From the NCBI GenBank assembly GCA_947303905.1, contig CAMYZR010000071.1, positions 1 through 6,885 on the forward strand: a DNA stretch of 6,885 nt. The letters are read 5' to 3'. Positions 1 to 5,155 of the stretch are shown here, piece after piece; the first letter of the stretch is position 1; every line of letters begins with the position of its first letter. Made by a program: the position numbers and the translations under genes. The stretch is from an uncultured Atopobiaceae bacterium (GTDB taxonomy: Bacteria > Actinomycetota > Coriobacteriia > Coriobacteriales > Atopobiaceae). The notes under the pieces are model-generated. The model saw only the letters and a list, made by a program, of their open reading frames with translations. It was not told where the DNA came from and searched no databases.

Positions 1-25
1 CGCAAGGTAGCCCGCAGGTCGCGCC

Positions 26-61
26 CAGGTAGGTCTCTCGCCAAATAAGAGCATCTACCTG
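26..61. repeat. Inverted repeat downstream of thiI (possible terminator stem)
   Basis: CAGGTAG (26-32) pairs with CTACCTG (55-61). The stem extends through a G-U pair at 33/54 and U-A at 34/53, then past a single bulge (52) by CUCU/AGAG (35-38 with 48-51). That gives about 13 pairs around a 9-base loop. The G-U pair exists only in plus-strand RNA; on the minus strand it is an A-C mismatch, so a convergent transcript would fold slightly better. The repeat begins 14 bases after the thiI stop. No U-run follows on either strand, so intrinsic termination is unproven. I see no tRNA or recognisable riboswitch in bases 1-74. Confidence 0.5.
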
Positions 62-74
62 CTGGTATAGGGCC

Positions 75-1310
75 TTATTCGAAGGCCGGTGCGAGCTCCC
101 GGTGCCAGGCGCGCATGTTCCTTGGCGGCTTGTAGCTCGGGCAGTGGTCGAAGTCCTGGTACTCGACGGCGTTGACGAGCTGCTCGATCATCGCGTCGTG
201 GTCGAAGGAGTCCCACGCCTCGTGCACGGCGTCGATGCGCGCGTGCGTCTCGGGACGACGCGGCATGAACAGCGTGCAGCAGTCCTCGGCAGACTGCGAG
301 CTGATCTCGTGCGTGCCGATCTGCTCGGCGCGCCGCATGATCTCCATCTTGTCCGAGCCGATGAGCGGCCGGAGGATCGGCATGGAGGCTATCTCGTTGA
401 CCGCTGCGATGTTGTCGAGCGTCTGAGAGGCCACCTGACCGAGGGACTCGCCCGTCACCAGGGCCTTTGCGCCCTCGAGCTGCGCGATGCGCTCCGCAAC
501 GGCCAGCATGACGCGCCGGTAGGTGATGATGCGCAGGCTCTGCGGCACCGCGAGCGAGATCTCGCGCTGGCGCTCGCCGAAGGGCACCACGTAGAGGCGG
601 CCGATGAGGCCCGCCGGCTGCAGCGCCTCCACGATGTCCCGACACAGCCCTTCGCTTGTGTCCGCGGTCATGGGCCGCCCGGAGAAGTGAACCGGGACGC
701 AGACCGCACCGCGCCGTCCGACCATCCACGTGGCGACCGGCGAGTCAAAGCCACTGGAGAGCAGGGTCACCACCTTGCCGGCGGTTCCCACCGGCAGGCC
801 CCCGACGCCGACCATGGATGCGGCGTACACGTAGACGTTGCCCTGCACCACCAGCACGTAGACAATCACGTCTGGATCGTGCATCCGCACCTTCTTGGTG
901 GGATACGCCTCGCAGAGCACGCCACCCACCAGCTGGTGGATGTCGAGCGTGTGCAGCTCGTAGCTCGTCGAGGAGCGACGCGCGTGCACCTTGAAGGTCT
1001 CGAAGGGACCAGCCTCTCCCAGCGCCTTGACCGCAGCGGCGCAGTATTCGGCCTCGTCCAGGCCGCACAGGTACGCAAGCGACACCCGAGCCACCCCAGG
1101 AACCTGGGAGATGACTCGGGCCTCTTCCATCGTCGCCTGCCCGGAGGCAAACGACACGAGGATGTGGCCGCTCACGCGCTTGACGGTCTCGACGCCATGC
1201 CCGCGCAGCGCCCTATGCAGGTTGTTTACCAGCTGGTTCTCGAAGGTCGCACGATTCTTGCCCTTGAGGCCGATCTCGTGGTAGTGAACCAGGCAGACAC
1301 GCTTGGACAT
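75..1310 (-). CDS. thiI: tRNA 4-thiouridine synthase ThiI, without rhodanese domain
   Basis: ThiI (411 residues) adenylates U8 of tRNA and inserts sulfur to make 4-thiouridine; in some bacteria it also supplies sulfur for the thiazole of thiamine. The order is an N-terminal ferredoxin-like segment (EIGLKGKNR, 12-20), a THUMP domain to about residue 170, then a PP-loop ATP-pyrophosphatase domain starting LLSSGFDSPVA (183-193). EDCC (342-345) places C345 where E. coli has C344. The protein ends soon after, with no rhodanese domain, as in the Bacillus-type enzyme (about 400 residues), which takes sulfur from a dedicated cysteine desulfurase. No such partner is visible, but the window ends 74 bases downstream. 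The usual SGGxDS is SSGFDS here. The ATG lies three bases after rpoZ with no good ribosome-binding site, suggesting coupling. The C-terminal tail contains DHCPSYKPP. Confidence 0.94.
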   Translation of the reverse strand: MSKRVCLVHYHEIGLKGKNRATFENQLVNNLHRALRGHGVETVKRVSGHILVSFASGQATMEEARVISQVPGVARVSLAYLCGLDEAEYCAAAVKALGEAGPFETFKVHARRSSTSYELHTLDIHQLVGGVLCEAYPTKKVRMHDPDVIVYVLVVQGNVYVYAASMVGVGGLPVGTAGKVVTLLSSGFDSPVATWMVGRRGAVCVPVHFSGRPMTADTSEGLCRDIVEALQPAGLIGRLYVVPFGERQREISLAVPQSLRIITYRRVMLAVAERIAQLEGAKALVTGESLGQVASQTLDNIAAVNEIASMPILRPLIGSDKMEIMRRAEQIGTHEISSQSAEDCCTLFMPRRPETHARIDAVHEAWDSFDHDAMIEQLVNAVEYQDFDHCPSYKPPRNMRAWHRELAPAFE

Positions 1311-1313
1311 AGG

Positions 1314-1607
1314 CTAGAGGTTCTGCTGGACTTTTTTGTTGGAGCCCTTGATGTCCTCGTCAAAGGCATCCTGCACGAAGCTCAGCGTGCCGGACTCGAT
1401 CTCCTCCATGGCGATGGAGACGGGGTCCTCGCCGGAGATGACCGGCGTGATGTCGTCGAACTCCTGGACGGCAGCCACGCGAAGGTGCTGGCCGCGGACC
1501 ATGTTGTTGATGTCGCATGCGCGCTTTGCCGCAATGGAGCACAGCAGGAAGGGGTTGTGCTCGGTCTTCTCGAGCAGGCTATCGATCTCGGGCTTAGTGA
1601 TTGCCAT
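1314..1607 (-). CDS. rpoZ: DNA-directed RNA polymerase omega subunit
   Basis: The 97-residue omega subunit chaperones beta-prime and stabilises the RNA polymerase core. The conserved omega core is visible as NPFLLCSIAAKRACDI (18-33), the counterpart of the usual YxLVxxAAKRAR-I motif, followed by a VRG turn and an acidic stretch with the invariant-type ISGEDP region. The tail is charged and variable. The ATG at 1607 was chosen over the ATG at 1625 because GGAGGA sits 10 bases upstream of it, and the longer version would use that ribosome-binding site as codons 2-3. This start still overlaps gmk by 14 bases. The gene lies between gmk and thiI, with only three bases before the thiI ATG. Confidence 0.93.
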   Translation of the reverse strand: MAITKPEIDSLLEKTEHNPFLLCSIAAKRACDINNMVRGQHLRVAAVQEFDDITPVISGEDPVSIAMEEIESGTLSFVQDAFDEDIKGSNKKVQQNL

Positions 1608-2187
1608 CTTGGTCGGTTCCTCCATCGGTTTCGTAATGCCTGATCAGCTCCTCAAGGGCACAGGTGGCCTGATCAAGGTCGTCATTGACAAGAATCTCGT
1701 CATACTGGGGCGCGAATCCCATCTCCATCTCGACGCGCTCGAGCCTCTGGGCGATCTGGGCCTCGTTCTCTGCGCCTCGGCCACGCAGACGCGCCTCCAG
1801 CTCCTCGAGCGAGGGCGGCGCCACAAAGATAAGCACTGCCTCCGGCAGCGCCTTGCGCACGTTGAACGCACCCTTGACGTCAATCTCGAGAATGACGGAG
1901 TCGCCCCGCTCGAGATGGGGGTTCACCTCGCTCCAAAGGGTGCCGTAGTGGCTCCCGAAGTGACCGTCCCACTCGAGGAATGCTCCCTCTGCCACGAGAC
2001 GCTCGAACTCGTCCTCCGTGATGAAGTGATAGGAGACGTCGGGAACTTCACCAGCTCGTGGATTCCGCGTAGTTGCAGAAACCGTCAGGCCCAGGTTGGG
2101 AATCCTCTCTCGCACACGCGAGACGAGCGTCCCCTTCCCAACACCTGACGGTCCCGAAACTACGAAGAGTCTGGCCCTGCGCGCCAC
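1594..2187 (-). CDS. gmk: Guanylate kinase
   Basis: Gmk (197 residues) phosphorylates GMP or dGMP to the diphosphate with ATP and feeds GTP supply. The P-loop GPSGVGKGT is at 12-20. The GMP-binding part has S38-A-T-T-R41, E72 and Y81 in SHYGT, and D103 in EIDVKGA; the lid carries RLRGRG (133-138). The last dozen residues (DGGTDQDGNH) are a polar tail. The start is GTG at 2187, sharing its G with the TAG of mihF (TAGTG). No clear ribosome-binding site precedes it, so translation probably depends on ribosomes finishing mihF. The 3' end overlaps rpoZ by 14 bases. Linkage to rpoZ is widespread in bacteria, and the mihF-gmk-rpoZ order is that of M. tuberculosis. Confidence 0.96.
   Translation of the reverse strand: MARRARLFVVSGPSGVGKGTLVSRVRERIPNLGLTVSATTRNPRAGEVPDVSYHFITEDEFERLVAEGAFLEWDGHFGSHYGTLWSEVNPHLERGDSVILEIDVKGAFNVRKALPEAVLIFVAPPSLEELEARLRGRGAENEAQIAQRLERVEMEMGFAPQYDEILVNDDLDQATCALEELIRHYETDGGTDQDGNH
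1618..1623 (-). promoter_or_regulatory. Shine-Dalgarno of rpoZ inside gmk
   Basis: GGAGGA in minus-strand RNA overlaps the ATG at 1625 and stands 10 bases before the ATG at 1607. It selects the shorter, 97-residue omega and places its ribosome-binding site within the gmk reading frame. Confidence 0.75.
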
Positions 2188-2495
2188 TACTTTGCGAGGG
2201 TCTCGAGCAGCTGCTCGCGCTGGCGGGCGCCGAGGCCCTTGACGCGACGCGACGGGGAGATGCCCAGCTCGTTCATGATCTTGGCGGCCTTGGCCTTGCC
2301 ATAGCCGGGCAGCGACTCGATGAGGGCGGAAACCTTCATGCGAGAAGCGATGGGATCGTCGGAGTCGAGGACGTCCTCGAGGGTCGTCTCGCCCTTCTTG
2401 ATCTTATCGCGCAGCTCCGCACGGGCGTGACGAGCTGCAGCGGCCTTCTCAAGGGCAGCCTTGCGCTGCTCATCGGAGAGCTGAGGTAGTGGCAT
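2187..2495 (-). CDS. mihF: Integration host factor, actinobacterial type (mIHF)
   Basis: This 102-residue basic protein closely matches mIHF (M. tuberculosis Rv1388), a nucleoid-associated protein of actinobacteria that binds and bends DNA and is unrelated in fold to proteobacterial IHF. It begins MPLPQLSDEQR, has a charged helical N-terminal part rich in AAAARHARAEL-like sequence, then the H2TH-like DNA-binding core MKVSALIESLPGYGKAKA (53-70), and ends with RRVKGLGARQREQLL (83-97). The ATG at 2495 was chosen because GGAGG lies 4 bases upstream and orthologues start with M-x-LPQL. An ATG five codons earlier would have its ribosome-binding site inside the gene and none before it. The stop overlaps the gmk GTG by one base. 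The leader carries candidate regulatory palindromes. Confidence 0.95.
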   Translation of the reverse strand: MPLPQLSDEQRKAALEKAAAARHARAELRDKIKKGETTLEDVLDSDDPIASRMKVSALIESLPGYGKAKAAKIMNELGISPSRRVKGLGARQREQLLETLAK

Positions 2496-2498
2496 GAT

Positions 2499-2504
2499 TC
2501 CTCC
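2499..2504 (-). promoter_or_regulatory. Shine-Dalgarno deciding the mihF start
   Basis: GGAGGA in minus-strand RNA precedes the ATG at 2495 by 3 bases (4 from GGAGG). It falls inside the coding frame if the ATG at 2510 is used, and the DNA before 2510 has no purine-rich site. This supports the 102-residue protein. Confidence 0.75.
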
Positions 2505-2512
2505 AAACATCG

Positions 2513-2532
2513 AATGTGTATGAATTCACATT
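2513..2532. promoter_or_regulatory. CRP-like palindrome in the mihF leader
   Basis: The minus strand reads AATGTGAATTCATACACATT, perfect 6-base arms around 8 bases. The inner 16 bases (2515-2530) match TGTGA-N6-TCACA, the consensus of E. coli CRP and of M. tuberculosis CRP (Rv3676), at 9 of 10 positions. The flanking AA/TT also agree with the extended consensus. It lies 18 bases upstream of the mihF ATG and downstream of the -10 candidates, so a bound protein would act as a roadblock or repressor. In RNA it could instead form a small hairpin just before the ribosome-binding site. The identity of the binding protein is inference. Confidence 0.45.
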
Positions 2533-2539
2533 AAGTTGC

Positions 2540-2550
2540 TGACATTGTCA
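2540..2550. repeat. TGACA/TGTCA inverted repeat at the presumed mihF transcription start
   Basis: The plus strand reads TGACATTGTCA, two perfect 5-base arms around one base. It begins at the last base of the -10 candidate and would cover the start point, a position typical of a repressor operator. The arms are short enough that chance is possible, and I cannot name a regulator. Confidence 0.35.
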
Positions 2551-2558
2551 TAGTAGCA
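2550..2558 (-). promoter_or_regulatory. Candidate extended -10 promoter element for mihF-gmk-rpoZ-thiI
   Basis: Minus-strand TGCTACTAT fits the extended -10 form TGnTANNNT, with 4 of 6 matches to TATAAT. It lies about 55 bases upstream of the mihF ATG in AT-rich DNA. No good -35 stands 17 bases before it, which extended -10 promoters tolerate. A competing -10, TATAGT (2577-2582, 5 of 6 matches), also lacks a clear -35 at standard spacing. A promoter somewhere in this gap is likely; the exact element is a guess. Confidence 0.35.
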
Positions 2559-2700
2559 GGTCAAAACTGCCGAGAAACTATATTGACGCTCAGACCCACG
2601 TTTAGCAAGCCCTCTTCAAGTAAGTCGCACATATTTCTGGCAAATCTGAGACTATAAACCCTCATTTTGGGCGAAAAAGGGCGTTTAGCTGGCAAAAAGC

Positions 2701-3423
2701 CTACGACATGAGCTCCGCGACGATAGCCTCGAACGCAGCCGCAGGATTCTCCGCATGGGTGATGGGTCGGCCCACCACGAGCTTGGAGGCGCCAGCCGCG
2801 ATGGTGGCGGCAGGCGTTGCCACGCGCTTCTGGTCACCCACGGCACTGCCGGCAGGACGCACGCCCGGGCACACGATCAGCGCGTCCGGACCAAGCAGGG
2901 CGCGCATCTCGGCCGCCTCCTGCGGGGAGCAGACGATGCCGTCGGAGCCAGCGCCCACAGCCAGCGAGGCAAGGCGGGCAACCTCCTCGGCGATGGGAGA
3001 CTCCACGCCGATGGAAGCCAGTGCCTCGGCGTCCATGCTCGTCAGCACGGAGATGGCCACCAGCCTGGTGCGCTCTCCCCCACGCTCGGCCGCCGCCTCC
3101 TCGGCACCGGCACGGCCCTCGGCGATCATCGCGGCGCCACCGAGACCATGGATGGAGAGGATGTCGGCACCGGTCAGCGATGCGGAGAAGGCTGCGCCCC
3201 TGATCTGGAACGGGATGTCATGCAGCTTGAGGTCAAGGAAGACCCTGAGCCCGCGGGCGCGCATGTCGTCGACGATGGCGGGTCCGTAGCGATAGAACAG
3301 CGTCATGCCCACCTTTACCCAAACTGCCTTGCCCGACAGCTTGTCGGCCAGGTCGAGAGCGGTCTCGCGGTCACAGTCCATGGCGACGATGATGGCGTCG
3401 CGTGCCTGCTGCTCACTTAGCAT
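2701..3423 (-). CDS. pyrF: Orotidine 5'-phosphate decarboxylase
   Basis: PyrF (240 residues) decarboxylates OMP to UMP, the last step of the pathway, in the cytoplasm. The family signature is complete: D16 in AMDC, K37 in VKVG, and the catalytic D64-x-K66-x-x-D69 array in LDLKLHDIP. PGVRP (186-190) and the phosphate-gripping GRP (218-220) near the C-terminus follow. Length and motif order fit the common bacterial type 1 enzyme rather than the longer mycobacterial type 2. The frame stays open 72 codons further upstream inside pyrD, but the ATG at 3423 is preceded by GGAG (3431-3434, spacing 7) and begins where homology begins, so the longer version is a codon-bias artefact. The start overlaps the end of pyrD by seven bases (ATGCTAA). 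No clear intrinsic terminator follows; the next 205 bases are non-coding. Confidence 0.96.
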   Translation of the reverse strand: MLSEQQARDAIIVAMDCDRETALDLADKLSGKAVWVKVGMTLFYRYGPAIVDDMRARGLRVFLDLKLHDIPFQIRGAAFSASLTGADILSIHGLGGAAMIAEGRAGAEEAAAERGGERTRLVAISVLTSMDAEALASIGVESPIAEEVARLASLAVGAGSDGIVCSPQEAAEMRALLGPDALIVCPGVRPAGSAVGDQKRVATPAATIAAGASKLVVGRPITHAENPAAAFEAIVAELMS

Positions 3424-4343
3424 TCGAATGCTCCAATCAGCTCGTTGATATCGGAAACCCCCTGCAACTCGGCCCATTGCTCGAGCTCGGCCAGTATGCG
3501 CGGCGCGCAGGCGGGATCGTACATGTTGACCGTGCCGAGGGAGACGGCCGTCGCCCCGGCAAGGATCATCTCGGCGGCATCCTCCGCAGAGCTCACGCCG
3601 CCGATGCCGCACAGCGGTATCGACACGGCCTGGGCGCACTCCCAGACCATGCGCACGGCGATGGCGTGGATGGCGGGGCCGGAGACGCCGGCCGTGGGAC
3701 GCGAGAGGCGGCTTTTGCGCGTGCGTACGTCAATGCTCATGCCAGGGATGGTGTTGATGAGCGAGAGCGCGTCCGCGCCGGCGTCCTCGAGCGCGCGACC
3801 GATCTCCGCCACGTCGTGGGGCGCCATCTTGACGACGATGGGACGGCTAGTGCGAGGCCTGACGGCCCGCATGACCTCGGCGGCCGCCGCAGGTGTGGCG
3901 CCCATGGCCGCGCCGCCTGCCGCGATGTTGGGGCAGGAGATGTTGATCTCGAAGCCCGAGGCAAAGGGCGCGAGCTCCTCGTAGAGCTCGGTCGCGCGCA
4001 CGTACTCGTCGATGGAGTGGCCGGCCACCTGGCAGATGACCTGGCAGCCCTTGTCACGCAGCCCCTGGAGATAGGGACCGTACTGCTCGACGAAGGAGGC
4101 GACCCCGGGGTTCTGCAGACCCACGGAGTTCATGATGGCAGAGCCCGAGAGCTCGGCCAGACGAGGGGCCGGATTGCCCGCCCAGGGCTCGGCTGCGACG
4201 CCCTTGCAGGTGATGGCGCCCATGGTCGCGCCCACGTCGTAGAAGCCCTCGAACTGCCAGCCGTTGCCATAGGTGCCCGAGGCAGTGTTGAGGGGGTTTC
4301 TCATGGCGATGCCGCCCAGATTGACGGCCATGTTCACACTCAC
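3417..4343 (-). CDS. pyrD: Dihydroorotate dehydrogenase B, catalytic FMN subunit (class 1B)
   Basis: PyrD (308 residues with this start) oxidises dihydroorotate to orotate at FMN and hands electrons to PyrK. It is a TIM barrel with ASGTYG near residue 21, K47 in TCKG, the NSVGLQNPG segment (72-80), and catalytic C137 in EINISCPN. The cysteine base marks class 1, as class 2 enzymes use serine. Also present are K172 in VKMAP, N197 in LINT, and the phosphate-binding GIGG and GATAVSLGT stretches. There is no N-terminal membrane helix, consistent with a soluble 1B enzyme. In B. subtilis-like PyrD the catalytic motif continues NVKxGG; here it is NIAAGG, so the lysine is absent. The start is GTG. 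The codon at 4343 sits 7 bases after AGGAGG and forms a GTGA overlap with the pyrK stop; the adjacent GTG at 4346 and the ATG at 4331 are less likely alternatives. Confidence 0.95.
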   Translation of the reverse strand: MSVNMAVNLGGIAMRNPLNTASGTYGNGWQFEGFYDVGATMGAITCKGVAAEPWAGNPAPRLAELSGSAIMNSVGLQNPGVASFVEQYGPYLQGLRDKGCQVICQVAGHSIDEYVRATELYEELAPFASGFEINISCPNIAAGGAAMGATPAAAAEVMRAVRPRTSRPIVVKMAPHDVAEIGRALEDAGADALSLINTIPGMSIDVRTRKSRLSRPTAGVSGPAIHAIAVRMVWECAQAVSIPLCGIGGVSSAEDAAEMILAGATAVSLGTVNMYDPACAPRILAELEQWAELQGVSDINELIGAFEC

Positions 4344-5155
4344 CACGCCACCTCCTCGGCGTCAAAGACCGGTCCGTCCTGGCAGCAGAGCGCGTAACCG
4401 CCCTTTGCCAGCTCGACGTTGCAGCAGGCGCAGGCACCGAACCCGCAGCCCATCATCCGCTCCATCGACACCTGGCAGGCGATGCCATGCTCGCGCGCCA
4501 GCTTGGCGACGCCAGCCATCATGACGTTGGGTCCGCAGGTGTAGACCTGTGCATAGGCGCGTTCCTCGAGGAGCTGGGCCATGGCATCGGTCGTGAAGCC
4601 CTTTATGCCCAGCGTGCCGTCATCGGTCGTGACCAGCACACGACGCGCGCAGTCGCAGAGGTCGTTTGCGGGAAGCCCCCGCAGAAGGTCGATCTGCCCC
4701 TCTGGATGGCGCTCGGCGGTCTGGGCACCCACGATTGCATCGAAGCCGAGGCCCTGTGCGGCGAGCATGCGTGCGGCCGCCACGATGGGCGGCAGCCCCA
4801 CGCCGCCGGCGACCAGAAGCGACCTTCCGGGCGCCTTGGGCAGCTGCCAGCCACGACCCGAGGGTCCGACAAGCGTGGAGGTGTCGCCCACAGCCATGTG
4901 CGAGAGGCGACGGGTGCCCTCGCCCACCACGGCATAGATGAGCTCGACCGTACCACTCGGGCCATGCGAGGAGGCGAAGGAGAGGGGGATGCGCAGGACG
5001 TGCGACCCGTCACCGGGAACCTGCAGATTCATGAACTGGCCGGGTGCTATCTCGGCCGCAACGCCCGAGGAGATGACAAGGCGCCAGATGTCTTTTGCGA
5101 GCGGCTCGTTGCTCACCACCTCAAAGGGCCAAAGCCTGGTGTTTGATGCTTCCAT
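4340..5155 (-). CDS. pyrK: Dihydroorotate dehydrogenase B, electron-transfer subunit (FAD/2Fe-2S)
   Basis: PyrK (271 residues) passes electrons from the FMN of PyrD through a [2Fe-2S] cluster and FAD to NAD+, so orotate formation does not need quinones or oxygen. An N-terminal ferredoxin-reductase-like FAD domain carries the RIPLS motif (55-59), the equivalent of RxPxS. A nucleotide-binding domain follows with AGGVGLPP (116-123) and CGPN (207-210). The C-terminal cluster site has C237-x4-C242-x2-C245 plus C258 just before QDGPVF, the PyrK pattern. Two extra cysteines (C244, C257) neighbour the ligands. The ATG at 5155 was chosen because AAGGAG lies 4 bases upstream; a GTG ten codons earlier has no ribosome-binding site and would read through it. 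The stop overlaps pyrD by four bases. It resembles other flavin reductases, but neighbouring pyrD settles the assignment. Confidence 0.95.
   Translation of the reverse strand: MEASNTRLWPFEVVSNEPLAKDIWRLVISSGVAAEIAPGQFMNLQVPGDGSHVLRIPLSFASSHGPSGTVELIYAVVGEGTRRLSHMAVGDTSTLVGPSGRGWQLPKAPGRSLLVAGGVGLPPIVAAARMLAAQGLGFDAIVGAQTAERHPEGQIDLLRGLPANDLCDCARRVLVTTDDGTLGIKGFTTDAMAQLLEERAYAQVYTCGPNVMMAGVAKLAREHGIACQVSMERMMGCGFGACACCNVELAKGGYALCCQDGPVFDAEEVAW
4351..4356 (-). promoter_or_regulatory. Shine-Dalgarno of pyrD, embedded in the end of pyrK
   Basis: A perfect AGGAGG in minus-strand RNA lies within the last codons of pyrK. It stands 4 bases from the GTG at 4346, 7 from the GTG at 4343, 13 from the GTG at 4337 and 19 from the ATG at 4331. 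The spacing favours 4343, which also gives a four-base stop/start overlap (GTGA) typical of coupled translation of subunits of one complex. Confidence 0.8.

Larger units (their letters stand above)
2496..2700 (-). other. pyrF-mihF intergenic region, 205 bases, AT-richer
   Basis: Counting bases 2521-2700 gives 77 G+C of 180 (43%), well below the visibly GC-rich genes on both sides, as expected for a promoter region. Just after pyrF come two T5 runs on the minus strand (GGCTTTTTGCC and CGCCCTTTTTCGCCC), but neither follows a convincing stem, so I call no terminator. The 8-base CGTTTAGC occurs twice (2599-2606, 2682-2689). The downstream half holds the promoter-like and palindromic elements listed separately. 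A 34-codon ATG-started frame (2561-2665, minus) has no ribosome-binding site and is not called as a gene. Confidence 0.7.

Noticed and set aside
1..74. tRNA or SAM-type riboswitch fragment at the left edge (CTCTTAT...GAGAG on the minus strand)
   Set aside because: There is no T-arm consensus or cloverleaf, and the conserved riboswitch core after the first helix is missing. Only a simple inverted repeat is supported.
102..1643. 513-codon open frame on the plus strand opposite thiI and rpoZ
   Set aside because: It is a shadow of GC-rich third codon positions. Its translation is rich in histidine, arginine and aspartate with no domain, while the minus strand encodes recognisable conserved proteins.
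2561..2665. 34-codon ATG-started frame on the minus strand in the pyrF-mihF gap
   Set aside because: There is no Shine-Dalgarno, no recognisable motif, and it overlaps promoter-like sequence. A frame of this length arises easily by chance in AT-richer DNA.
2668..2700. Possible intrinsic terminator of pyrF (two T5 runs on the minus strand)
   Set aside because: The T-runs are not preceded by a stem of more than three pairs. GGC-TTTTT-GCC places the Ts in the loop.
3424..3639. 72-codon in-frame extension at the 5' end of pyrF
   Set aside because: It lies wholly inside pyrD, is arginine-rich and unlike any PyrF N-terminus, and the internal ATG has a good ribosome-binding site.
3402..4397. 331-codon open frame on the plus strand opposite pyrD
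   Set aside because: It is an antisense artefact with the same composition bias. PyrD on the minus strand has all its catalytic motifs.
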